DNA of 22,082 bases from an uncultured Oscillospiraceae bacterium (GTDB lineage Bacteria > Bacillota > Clostridia > Oscillospirales > Oscillospiraceae). Both the position numbers and the translations under genes were made by a program. The stretch's first letter is position 1, and each line of letters starts with the position of its first letter. The stretch covers positions 1 to 22,082 of the forward strand of contig CANQZF010000006.1 of NCBI GenBank assembly GCA_947628265.1, given 5' to 3'. Of this stretch, positions 8,652 to 14,947 are shown in pieces. Below the pieces are notes generated by a model. The model had not been told where the DNA came from and ran no database searches. It worked only from the letters and a program-made list of their open reading frames with translations.

Positions 8652-9167
8652 TCATGGGATCATTTCAGGGCCCATCGGATGCTCGCTGACGGGATTGGGG
8701 TCGTTCAGGTACGCCTCCCAGATCTCGATGCCCATCTTTTGGGCCTCCCGCATGGTATTGACAGTCCCGCCGGTGGCGCGGTCGTCGTGGGCGGCGATGA
8801 GGCGCGAGGAGTGCTCCAGCATCCACTTGTTTCGCTGGGCGTAGACGCCGGGGTGGTAGGACTCGGACAAGACCACCACCTGGTCGCACTTTTTGAGGAG
8901 CCTTTGAAAATCCGGTTCCTTGTTGTTCAACGCGTCCCGGTGGGAGATGGCGGCCACAAGCTGTATTTTGGGCCTACGCTTTTTCAAAAGCAGCACGTCC
9001 TCGGCAAAGATCCGGTCCACTCCCTTGGCCATTCCCGTAATAAAATGGGTGTATCCGGCGATCCCCGCCAGCATGATCTCCTCCGCCAGCTTCACCACCG
9101 CCGCCATCGTCTGTATCTCCGTCAGATCCCTGTGCCCTGTGACACAGCAGGTATGTTCTCTGTCCAT
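8652..9167 (-). CDS. DUF1273 / SLOG-fold nucleotide-binding protein (YpsA-like)
   Basis: A 171-residue protein with a Rossmann-like fold of the SLOG/DUF1273 type, related to DprA and LOG proteins. It starts with the family hallmark CCVTGHRDL (residues 7-15) and has the glycine-rich nucleotide-binding pattern FITGMAKGVDRIFAE (about 42-56). It continues with VVVLSESYHPGVYAQRNKWMLEHSSRLIA and the TGGTVNTMREAQKMG block typical of the group. These proteins are thought to bind a nucleotide-derived ligand; B. subtilis YpsA is linked to oxidative stress and cell division, but this protein's role is unknown. A GGAGG site 8 bases before the ATG supports the start. It is transcribed divergently from an XRE regulator through a shared 128-base region rich in repeats. 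Confidence 0.85.
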   Translation of the reverse strand: MDREHTCCVTGHRDLTEIQTMAAVVKLAEEIMLAGIAGYTHFITGMAKGVDRIFAEDVLLLKKRRPKIQLVAAISHRDALNNKEPDFQRLLKKCDQVVVLSESYHPGVYAQRNKWMLEHSSRLIAAHDDRATGGTVNTMREAQKMGIEIWEAYLNDPNPVSEHPMGPEMIP

Positions 9168-9197
9168 GATATGCCTCCATTTTACTTAATAGCTAAC

Positions 9198-9285
9198 GCT
9201 CTTATAGTATAACAGATAATATGCAATCGGTCAACATGAATATAGTCTATAAGGTAACATAAGCTCTTATAGACGTTATTGACCG
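9198..9285. promoter_or_regulatory. Repeat-rich operator region between the SLOG and XRE genes
   Basis: The 10-mer GCTCTTATAG occurs at 9198-9207 and again at 9263-9272. The second copy is also the right arm of a perfect 9-bp inverted repeat, GTCTATAAG (9245-9253) and CTTATAGAC (9266-9274), separated by 12 bases. An outer pair, CGGTCAA (9228-9234) and TTGACCG (9279-9285), flanks it. The first copy covers the start-site side of the SLOG promoter -10 box. This is the expected layout for binding by the adjacent XRE regulator, although the binding itself is inferred. Confidence 0.55.
9206..9234 (-). promoter_or_regulatory. Sigma-A-type promoter of the SLOG gene
   Basis: On the - strand, TTGACC (9229-9234) and TATACT (9206-9211) are separated by exactly 17 bases. 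The predicted start site falls near 9199, inside the first GCTCTTATAG repeat, so a protein bound there would block initiation. The leader before the ATG at 9167 is about 30 bases. Confidence 0.75.
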
Positions 9286-9295
9286 GGAGGCAATT

Positions 9296-9622
9296 ATGGA
9301 GAAGAAATTGCTTGGAGCGCAGATAAAACGGGCGAGAAAACAGTGCGGGATGACTGCCGAAAGCCTTGCCGAGGCGTGTAATATGGACACAACCTATCTC
9401 CGTCAAATTGAGTCCGGCCACAAAATGCCGAGCCTTCAGATGTTCATCATCCTCTGCCGGGAGCTGAAGGTCTCCCCGGCGGTGCTTCTGGCGGACTACC
9501 TGCCGACGCCGGAATATGAGGAGCGCGACTACCTCCACGAGCTTGACCGCACCCTCACCCCAGACCAGCGCGCCCTCATCAAGGCCCTCTCCGAAACCGT
9601 CGCAAACAGGATGGACAAATAA
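9296..9622 (+). CDS. Small XRE-family helix-turn-helix regulator
   Basis: A 108-residue protein whose residues 7-62 form a Cro/C1-type helix-turn-helix: IKRARKQCGMTAESLAEAC, then TTYLRQIESGHKMPSLQMFIILCREL, the classic recognition-helix pattern. The C-terminal 40 residues are helical and acidic and may dimerise. A GGGAGG site lies 5 bases before the ATG. It is divergent from the SLOG gene and faces a repeat array that includes a perfect 9-bp dyad, so autoregulation and control of the SLOG gene are likely but inferred. I could not pick a convincing promoter for this gene. The best match is a weak TCAACA (9231-9236) with TAACAT (9255-9260), 18 bases apart. Confidence 0.85.
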   Translation: MEKKLLGAQIKRARKQCGMTAESLAEACNMDTTYLRQIESGHKMPSLQMFIILCRELKVSPAVLLADYLPTPEYEERDYLHELDRTLTPDQRALIKALSETVANRMDK

Positions 9623-9631
9623 CCCGGCCCC

Positions 9632-9684
9632 GGGCCGCCCAGATGCACCCAAGGGCATTCCCTTCGGTCATCCGGCCCCTACGG
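9632..9684. repeat. Long-form GC-rich palindromic repeat unit
   Basis: GGGCCG (9632-9637) pairs with CGGCCC (9673-9678), followed by CTACGG, the end typical of the units clustered at 14948-15606. The interior holds a 26-base core (9645-9670), itself nearly palindromic (AAGGG-CATT-CCCTT). Its exact reverse complement is present at 15024-15049. Confidence 0.6.
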
Positions 9685-9694
9685 ATTATCTATA

Positions 9695-9725
9695 TTTTTT
9701 GCAAGGACATGTGCCTTGCAAAAAA
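9695..9725. repeat. Perfect 12-bp inverted repeat
   Basis: TTTTTTGCAAGG (9695-9706) pairs with CCTTGCAAAAAA (9714-9725) around a 7-base loop. The T and A runs are on the wrong sides for a classical terminator on either strand, so it is listed only as a hairpin. Confidence 0.6.
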
Positions 9726-9733
9726 TCCCTTTT

Positions 9734-9778
9734 GTTTTGCGGAGTGTGCGGCCCAAGGGGCCGTGCGCGCAGCAAAAC
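9734..9778. repeat. Two-part hairpin
   Basis: The outer arms GTTTTGC (9734-9740) and GCAAAAC (9772-9778) enclose an inner stem, CGGCCC (9749-9754) with GGGCCG (9758-9763), closed by the triloop AAG. Unpaired purine-rich bases lie between the two stems. Confidence 0.5.
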
Positions 9779-9782
9779 AGCA

Positions 9783-9826
9783 GGCCCCCCGTCCGTGAAT
9801 TCCGCAGAATTCACGGACGGGGGGCC
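9783..9826. repeat. Perfect 20-bp inverted repeat with 4-base loop
   Basis: The arm at 9783-9802 is exactly the reverse complement of the arm at 9807-9826, with loop CGCA (9803-9806). Each arm carries a G6 or C6 run and a GAATTC box beside the loop. It lies in the convergent gap between the XRE gene and the 76-residue gene and probably stops transcription from both sides, although no T-run follows. Confidence 0.75.
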
Positions 9827-9839
9827 GCACGTCTCCTTT

Positions 9840-9874
9840 GTCGGCCCAAGCCCCCCTTGGGGGCTTGGGCCGAC
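9840..9874. repeat. Perfect 16-bp inverted repeat just after the 76-residue gene
   Basis: GTCGGCCCAAGCCCCC (9840-9855) pairs with its reverse complement at 9859-9874 around a 3-base loop. It lies 3 bases beyond the stop of the reverse gene ending at 9878. It likely terminates or stabilises that transcript, although no T-run follows on the - strand. Confidence 0.65.
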
Positions 9875-9877
9875 AGT

Positions 9878-10108
9878 TTAAAAGAGCTTCTTGAGCTTAT
9901 CCTTGATGTCGCCGGCGGCGTCGCCGAGCTTGTCTAAGGACACCTTGGCTTTGACGCCGTCCACCACTTTTTTGAGGACGTCGTCGGGGAGATCCACGCC
10001 GATGACCTTCTCAACGGTCTTGACGGGGTCCTTTTTGAACTCCTCAGCCATGGCGCCGTCGGATTTAAGCTTATTGACGACCTCTTCGATCTTGGCCTTG
10101 ATGTCCAC
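9878..10108 (-). CDS. Small helical protein of unknown function (76 aa)
   Basis: I do not recognise a function. The product is Lys- and Asp-rich with no membrane segment or signal peptide. Predicted helices surround the line EEFKKDPVKTVEKVIGVDLPDDVLKKVVDGVKAKV (residues 22-56). The FKKDP...VIGVDLPDD pattern faintly recalls Nif11/NHLP leader-like proteins, but no maturation enzyme is nearby, no C-terminal core peptide rich in Cys, Ser or Thr is present, and the end is amphipathic (DIKDKLKKLF). The start is GTG at 10108, preceded by GAGGAGGAG located in the last codons of the upstream gene; only 2 bases separate that gene's stop from this GTG, so the two are translationally coupled. Confidence 0.75.
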   Translation of the reverse strand: MDIKAKIEEVVNKLKSDGAMAEEFKKDPVKTVEKVIGVDLPDDVLKKVVDGVKAKVSLDKLGDAAGDIKDKLKKLF

Positions 10109-10110
10109 GT

Positions 10111-10482
10111 TTACTCCTCCTCGACGACGGCGGCATCAGCGGCGTTCTTGCGGACGGACTCCACGCCGTTCAGGAGGCTGGCCTTGGCCTTGTAGCCCTC
10201 GCTCACGGCGATGATCTGGCCGTTGGCGGCCTTCAGACGGAAGCGGAACTCGCCGGCCTTGTCGGTGTACAGCTCGAACTTGGGGTTCTTGGCGGTTTCC
10301 ACGGGCTCCACGGTCTGGTCCTCCACATTGGCGATGGGGGCGTTCTTGGCAACGGAGGCGACGCCGTTGCGGCAGGCGTCCTCGGAGGAATAGACTTCGC
10401 TGGTGGCAATGACCTCGCCGTTCCCGGCCTTCAGGTCGAACTTAACGCCGGTATTGGTCTTGCGAATAACAAATTTTCCCAT
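10111..10482 (-). CDS. DUF1508 (YegP-like) two-repeat protein
   Basis: A 123-residue protein with two tandem DUF1508 units, about residues 3-48 (VKFDLKAGNGEVIATSEVYSS, then GVASVAKNA) and 68-114 (EFRFRLKAANGQIIAVSEGY, then GVESVRKNA). The family forms small beta-beta-alpha folds and occurs widely in bacteria; its biochemical role is not established. The ATG follows GAGGAGGT by 9 bases. A near-consensus promoter lies just upstream. The acidic tail VVEEE is encoded by the bases that also form the ribosome binding site of the next gene, so the pair is one operon. Confidence 0.88.
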   Translation of the reverse strand: MGKFVIRKTNTGVKFDLKAGNGEVIATSEVYSSEDACRNGVASVAKNAPIANVEDQTVEPVETAKNPKFELYTDKAGEFRFRLKAANGQIIAVSEGYKAKASLLNGVESVRKNAADAAVVEEE

Positions 10483-10520
10483 TTTTATGAGACCTCCTCA
10501 TTATTTTTTTGGATAATTTG

Positions 10521-10549
10521 ATTATACGACACATTTATTCATTATTCAA
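10521..10549 (-). promoter_or_regulatory. Sigma-A-type promoter of the DUF1508 operon
   Basis: On the - strand, TTGAAT (10544-10549) and TATAAT (10521-10526) are spaced by 17 bases. The surrounding DNA is markedly AT-rich compared with the rest of the window. The leader to the ATG at 10482 is about 30 bases. Confidence 0.82.
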
Positions 10550-10587
10550 GTATAAAATTGGATGCGAACGGCATTTCCATTCGGCCC

Positions 10588-10616
10588 TTGATTTTGGGGA
10601 TTTTATGGTGTATAGT
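10588..10616 (+). promoter_or_regulatory. Sigma-A-type promoter of the gatD/murT-like operon
   Basis: TTGATT (10588-10593) and TATAGT (10611-10616) are 17 bases apart, followed by an AT-rich start region, then AGGAGG (10643-10648) 7 bases before the ATG at 10656. It is the only clear promoter before four closely spaced genes. It diverges from the DUF1508 promoter, whose -35 box is about 40 bases away. Confidence 0.78.
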
Positions 10617-10655
10617 AATTTTGTTCATTGAAATGAATACGCAGGAGGCGGGCAA

Positions 10656-11363
10656 ATGAAGATCGAGGTTCTCTACCCCGAGGTGTGCAACCTCTTCGGG
10701 GACCTTATGAATGTGGAATATCTGGCCAGGTGCGCGGACGCTGAGGTCATCAGGACAAGCCTCAAGGAGACGCCCAGGTTCGTGTCGGAGAAGGTGGACC
10801 TTGTGTACATGGGGTCCGTGACGGAGCGGGGCCAGGAGCTTGCCCGGGACGCCTTCGCGCCGCACCTCGGCGCCCTCAAAAAGCGCACGGCCCAGGGCGG
10901 CGTCACCCTCATCACCGGCAACGCCCTGGAGATCTTCGGCGAATATATCACCGACGACGACGTGGGGGACATCCCCATGCTGGGGCTCTTCCCCACCCAC
11001 GCCGAGCGGCACCTGACCCGCCGCTTCAACGGTATGTTTTTGGGGAAATTTGAGGACATCACCATCGTCGGCTTCAAAAGCCAGTTTGGCCACTCCTACG
11101 GGAAGGTCCAGCGGGGGCTTTTTGAGGTCACCCGGGGTACGGGCCTTAATCCCAACGAAAAATGGGAGGGCATCCGGGAGAATAACCTGATGGCCACGTA
11201 CCTCATCGGGCCGCTGCTGGTGATGAACCCCCACTTCACAAAGTACCTTCTGAAGCTCCTGGGCGTCAGCGAGCCCCGGCTCGTCTTTGAGGAGGCGTCT
11301 CTGGACGCCTATAACCAGCGGGTGTTGGACTTCTCCGACCCCAAGCGGGGATTTGAGTATTGA
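10656..11363 (+). CDS. GatD-like type 1 amidotransferase-fold protein lacking catalytic residues (paralogue A)
   Basis: A 235-residue protein aligning along its length with GatD, the glutaminase subunit of the MurT/GatD lipid II amidotransferase. It has MKIEVLYPEVCNLFGD, VDLVYMGSVTERGQELA, a nucleophile-elbow region and a C-terminal NNLMATYLIGPLLVMNPHF. In active GatD the elbow reads ICGGYQ; here it is TGNALEIFG, with Gly88 at the Cys position. The active-site His of TYLHGP is Ile184 in TYLIGP. No other Cys lies near the pocket, so glutamine hydrolysis looks impossible, and the protein may be structural or regulatory or bind another ligand. It has its own promoter and leads the operon, 12 bases before murT-like A. 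Comparison to Staphylococcus GatD is from memory. Confidence 0.85.
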   Translation: MKIEVLYPEVCNLFGDLMNVEYLARCADAEVIRTSLKETPRFVSEKVDLVYMGSVTERGQELARDAFAPHLGALKKRTAQGGVTLITGNALEIFGEYITDDDVGDIPMLGLFPTHAERHLTRRFNGMFLGKFEDITIVGFKSQFGHSYGKVQRGLFEVTRGTGLNPNEKWEGIRENNLMATYLIGPLLVMNPHFTKYLLKLLGVSEPRLVFEEASLDAYNQRVLDFSDPKRGFEY

Positions 11364-11375
11364 GGCGGTGGGGAA

Positions 11376-12755
11376 ATGAGCGGTAAAAGCAAAAAAAGGG
11401 GCGGCCTCCGGTTCTGGCTGGCGCTGTGGGCGGCGAAGCTGTCCGTCCCGGCCCTGAAGCTCACCGGCCACGCCGCCACCAACTTCCCCGGCAAGGTGGC
11501 CATGAAGCTGTGCCCGGGGTTCCTCTCCTATATGGCCCACCCGGAGACGGTCATCGCCGTCACCGGCACCAACGGCAAGACCACGGTGGCCAACCTCCTT
11601 CTGGACACCCTGGAGGCGTCGGGGAAGCGGGTCTGCGGCAACCGGGAGAGCTCCAACATGTACTCCGGCGTCACCTCGGCGCTTCTTTCCAGCGTCAGCG
11701 TCTTCAACAAGTGCCGGGTGGACGCGGAGGTCATCGAGGTGGACGAGCACGCCACAAGGCTCATTTTGCCGGATATGGACCCCGATCTTCTCATCGTCAC
11801 GAACCTCTTCCGGGACTCCCTGATGCGCAACGCCCACGCGGAATTCGTGGCCTCCCGGCTCGATAAGAACATTCCCAAAGGACTGCGGCTCCTTTTGAAC
11901 GCCGACGACCTCATCTCCTCCGGCCTCGCGCCGGAAAATCCCCGGGCGTATTTCGGCATCGAAAAGCTGGACACGGACGTCACGGAGTGCGTCAACCGCA
12001 TAAACGACGTGCGCGTCTGCCCCAAGTGCGCGGGGCGGATGGAATTTGAGTACCGGCGCTACCACCACATCGGCAGGGCTAAATGCGTGGACTGCGGCTT
12101 TGCCTCCCCGGACTACGACTACTCGGCGAAGGTGGACAAGTCCACCGGGACCATGACCATAAGGGACGCCTCGGGGGCGGGGACCTACAGGCTCCTCTCC
12201 GACGCCATCTACGATATGTATAACCTCGTCAGCGTTGTGGGGGCCCTCCGTCAGCTCGGCATGAGCCACGAGGACATCGGCGCGGCCCTCTCGAAGGTGA
12301 AGATCGCCGGCATCCGCCGGGACGAGACAACGATCGGGGGCGTCCGGGTCATCAACCAGCTGGCCAAGGACAAAAACTCCATCGGCTGTTCCCGGGTCTT
12401 CGACTACATCCACTCCCAGCCCGGGAAAAAGGAGCTGCTCCTCATGATGAACAGCCTTCTGGACGAGGGCCACTGGTCGGAGAACGTCTGCTGGTACTAC
12501 GACTGCGACTACGAGTTTTTGGCGGACCCCTCCGTCACCCACGTCGTCTGCGCCGGGCCCAGGTATAAGGACATGAAACTCCGGCTGCTCCTGGCCGGCG
12601 TCCCGGAGGAGCGGATAAGCCTTGAGCGGGACGAGCTGCGGGCCTCGGAGCTTCTTTACATGGAGCCGGGGACGGACGTCTATCTCCTCTACGGCACGGA
12701 CACCACGGACACCATGCTCCAAGTCCGGGAGCATCTGGCGGATTTGAAAAAATAA
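11376..12755 (+). CDS. MurT-like Mur ligase with zinc ribbon and DUF1727 C-terminal domain (paralogue A)
   Basis: A 459-residue protein of MurT length and layout. A Mur-ligase P-loop TGTNGKTT is at residues 63-70. The central ATP-binding domain has VIEVDEHATR and LLNADDLISS, with a Cys4 zinc ribbon inserted (Cys215, Cys218, Cys237, Cys240). A MurT C-terminal domain (DUF1727) follows. MurT activates the D-Glu of lipid II using ATP and receives ammonia from GatD. Here the segment matching MurT's DVSWIWD, which supplies the triad Asp, reads SENVCWYYD, with Asn370 at that place. ATP-dependent ligation seems intact while the amidotransferase relay is not. A hydrophobic stretch at the N-terminus (RFWLALWAAKLSV) may touch the membrane. 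It follows gatD-like A by 12 bases. Confidence 0.88.
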   Translation: MSGKSKKRGGLRFWLALWAAKLSVPALKLTGHAATNFPGKVAMKLCPGFLSYMAHPETVIAVTGTNGKTTVANLLLDTLEASGKRVCGNRESSNMYSGVTSALLSSVSVFNKCRVDAEVIEVDEHATRLILPDMDPDLLIVTNLFRDSLMRNAHAEFVASRLDKNIPKGLRLLLNADDLISSGLAPENPRAYFGIEKLDTDVTECVNRINDVRVCPKCAGRMEFEYRRYHHIGRAKCVDCGFASPDYDYSAKVDKSTGTMTIRDASGAGTYRLLSDAIYDMYNLVSVVGALRQLGMSHEDIGAALSKVKIAGIRRDETTIGGVRVINQLAKDKNSIGCSRVFDYIHSQPGKKELLLMMNSLLDEGHWSENVCWYYDCDYEFLADPSVTHVVCAGPRYKDMKLRLLLAGVPEERISLERDELRASELLYMEPGTDVYLLYGTDTTDTMLQVREHLADLKK

Positions 12756-12771
12756 GGACAGAGGTAAAAGA

Positions 12772-14193
12772 ATGGACAAACGAGAACCGGAAAAGCGCGG
12801 CGGCGTCCGCTTTTGGCTGGCGCTGTGGGCCGCCAAGCTGTCCGTGCCGGTGCTGAAGCTCACCCGGCACAACGGCACACACTTCCCCGGGAGCCTGGCG
12901 ATGCGCATCTGCCCCGATTTTCTGCGGCGCCTCTCAAAGCCGGAGAAGATCGTGGCCGTCACCGGCACCAACGGCAAGACCACCAGCACCAACCTGATCT
13001 GCGGGATGCTGCGCGCCCGGGGCCTCCGGGTCCTCAGCAATACCCTGGGCTCCAACATGTACGCCGGCGTCGCCACGGCCTTAATGGAGGGCGTCAGCGT
13101 CTTCAACCGCTGTCACAGCGACATGGCGGTGCTGGAGGTGGACGAGCGCTCCGCGAGGTACATCTTCGCCCACGTAAAGCCCCAGTTTCTCGCCGTCACC
13201 AACATCACCCGGGATTCCATCCAGCGCAACGCCCATCAGGAGTATATCTTCGATCTGGTGAACCTGGGCATATCCTACACCCCGGAGACCGTGCTCATCC
13301 TCAACGCCGACGATCCCGTCAGCAGCTTTTTGGGGGAGACCTTTGGCGGCGGGGAGGGGGCGTTCCCCAACAGGCGCGTCTACTACGGCATTGCCGACCA
13401 GGGACAGGACGCCTTCCTTCCGGGGGTCCCGGACTTCTCCGTGTGCCCCAAGTGCGGGGGGAAGCCGGAGTTTTCCTACCGCCTCTACCGGACCATCGGC
13501 CAATTCCACTGCCCCAAGTGCGGCACGTCCTCCAAGGAGCGGGACTACACCGGGCTCAGGCTGGACTTTGAAAACCGCCGCCTCACCGTGGAGGACCGCT
13601 CCGGAGCGCGGTTTGACTGCCCCCTGCCCTCCGACTCCATCTTCAACGCCTACAACACCATGATGATCGTGGCGCTCTTTGGCGAGATGGGCTATTCGCG
13701 GCAGGAGACCGCCCGGCTTTTGGGGGAGGCGCAGATCACCGACAGGCGCTTCACCCTGGAGACCGCCGGGGGCATAAACCTCTACACCTACGCGGCCAAG
13801 GGCCAGAACGGCTCCGCCATCTCCTCGGTCTTTGAGTATCTGGCGAAGGACCCCTCCAAAAAGGAAGTGGTCGTGATGCTGTACGAGCACTTCGGGGACA
13901 CCCTCACCTGGCTTTACGAGAGCGACTTTGAGTACCTCGATCAGGAGAACATCTCCAAGATCATCCTCACGGGCAACCGCTACCTGGACTGCGAGCTGCG
14001 GATGAAGCTGGCCGGGATCCCGGCGGAAAAGATCGTGTGCCTGGAGGACGAGACCCGCGTCCCGGAGTATGTGGACACCGAGGGCATAGAATCCGTCTAC
14101 TTCCTCCACGACGTCTACTGCATGGAGAAGACCATGCGCTGTAGGCAGCTTGTAAAAAAGCGTATCCTGGGAGGTGACGGACATGAAAATTGA
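12772..14193 (+). CDS. MurT-like Mur ligase with zinc ribbon and DUF1727 C-terminal domain (paralogue B)
   Basis: A 473-residue paralogue, clearly more distant from copies A and C than those are from each other. The P-loop TGTNGKTT is at residues 64-71, LILNADDPVSS is present, and the zinc ribbon uses Cys225, Cys228, Cys247 and Cys250. The C-terminal domain reads FGDTLTWLYESDFE where active MurT has the DVSWIWD segment. Thr377 falls on the triad-Asp position, although Asp376 is one residue away, so this loss is less certain than in copies A and C. It starts 16 bases after murT-like A with an AGAGG site, and its end overlaps gatD-like B by 11 bases, which suggests that those two products pair. 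N-terminal residues 15-30 are hydrophobic like those of the other copies. Confidence 0.88.
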   Translation: MDKREPEKRGGVRFWLALWAAKLSVPVLKLTRHNGTHFPGSLAMRICPDFLRRLSKPEKIVAVTGTNGKTTSTNLICGMLRARGLRVLSNTLGSNMYAGVATALMEGVSVFNRCHSDMAVLEVDERSARYIFAHVKPQFLAVTNITRDSIQRNAHQEYIFDLVNLGISYTPETVLILNADDPVSSFLGETFGGGEGAFPNRRVYYGIADQGQDAFLPGVPDFSVCPKCGGKPEFSYRLYRTIGQFHCPKCGTSSKERDYTGLRLDFENRRLTVEDRSGARFDCPLPSDSIFNAYNTMMIVALFGEMGYSRQETARLLGEAQITDRRFTLETAGGINLYTYAAKGQNGSAISSVFEYLAKDPSKKEVVVMLYEHFGDTLTWLYESDFEYLDQENISKIILTGNRYLDCELRMKLAGIPAEKIVCLEDETRVPEYVDTEGIESVYFLHDVYCMEKTMRCRQLVKKRILGGDGHEN

Positions 14194-14884
14194 GCTCCTT
14201 TGCCCCGAGCTTTGCAGCCTCTACGGGGACCACTGGAACGCCAAATATCTGGCCGCCAGCGCCGGCGGGGAGCTGGTCACGGCCCGGAACGAGGTCCCGG
14301 TCTTCGCCGGGGAGCCGGTGGACGCGGTGTGCCTGGGCTCCATGACCGAGCGCAATCAGGTCTTCGCCATCGGGCGGCTCCTCCCCTACCGGGACCGGAT
14401 CCGGGAGCTCATTGAGGGCGGTACCGTCTTTTTGGCCACCGGAAACGCCATGGAGCTCTTCGGGCGGGAGATCCGGGACGGAGACAACGTGATCCCCGGA
14501 CTTGGCATCTTCGATTACACCTCCGTCCGGCAGATGGACGACCGGCGCTGCTGTTACTTCCTGGGGGAGTATGAGGGCCTTGAGATTGTGGGGAGCAAGA
14601 GCCAGTTCTCCTTCTCCCATGGGACGGAGGAGCACCCCTTCATCTCCGTCAAGGGCGGCTTTGGCTCCGATCTGGAGACGAAAAACGAGGGCTTCCACTA
14701 CAAAAACTTCTTCGGCACCTACCTCCTTGGCCCGTTTTTGCTCCTGAACCCCCACTTCACCCGCCATCTCCTCACCGTCTTGGGCGTAGATGGCCCCATC
14801 GCCTTTGAAACCGAGTGCCTCGCGGCCTACGACCACCGCCTAAAAGAGCTCAAGACCCCCGGCCGGGAGTTTCTGTTCAAGTAA
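14183..14884 (+). CDS. GatD-like type 1 amidotransferase-fold protein lacking catalytic residues (paralogue B)
   Basis: A 233-residue paralogue of the protein encoded at 10656, sharing MKIELLCPELCSLYGD, AVCLGSMTER and IVGSKSQFSF. The elbow reads ATGNAMELFG with Gly87 at the Cys position, and the His motif is GTYLLGPF with Leu182, so the same two catalytic residues are missing as in copy A. The ATG at 14183 is chosen because GGGAGGTGA lies 6 bases upstream and the N-terminus then matches copy A; a GTG at 14174 is part of that ribosome binding site. It overlaps murT-like B by 11 bases, ends the operon and is followed at once by a strong terminator. The role is inferred to be non-glutaminase. 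Confidence 0.85.
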   Translation: MKIELLCPELCSLYGDHWNAKYLAASAGGELVTARNEVPVFAGEPVDAVCLGSMTERNQVFAIGRLLPYRDRIRELIEGGTVFLATGNAMELFGREIRDGDNVIPGLGIFDYTSVRQMDDRRCCYFLGEYEGLEIVGSKSQFSFSHGTEEHPFISVKGGFGSDLETKNEGFHYKNFFGTYLLGPFLLLNPHFTRHLLTVLGVDGPIAFETECLAAYDHRLKELKTPGREFLFK

Positions 14885-14889
14885 ATCTG

Positions 14890-14928
14890 AAAATCTCTGC
14901 CTTAAAGCAAAAAAGGCAGAGATTTTTT
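14890..14928 (+). terminator. Rho-independent terminator of the gatD/murT-like operon
   Basis: AAAATCTCTGCCT (14890-14902) pairs over 13 bp with AGGCAGAGATTTT (14914-14926), and the T-run occupies 14923-14928. It begins 6 bases after the gatD-like B stop. Confidence 0.92.
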
Positions 14929-14947
14929 ATTGCGGAAATTCGAAAAG

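Noticed and set aside
9695..9725. Rho-independent terminator
   Set aside because: The stem is flanked by T on the 5' side and A on the 3' side on either strand, so no U-run follows the stem in the transcript.
9878..10108. RiPP precursor with a Nif11/NHLP-like leader
   Set aside because: There is only a faint leader-like pattern, no core peptide rich in Cys, Ser or Thr, and no maturation or export enzyme in the window.
11376..12755. MurC, MurE or folylpolyglutamate synthase
   Set aside because: The inserted Cys4 zinc ribbon, the DUF1727-type C-terminal domain and the neighbouring GatD-like genes are specific to the MurT group.
14174..14182. GTG start for gatD-like B
   Set aside because: This GTG is part of the GGGAGGTGA ribosome binding site for the ATG at 14183, and the shorter protein matches paralogue A at its N-terminus.
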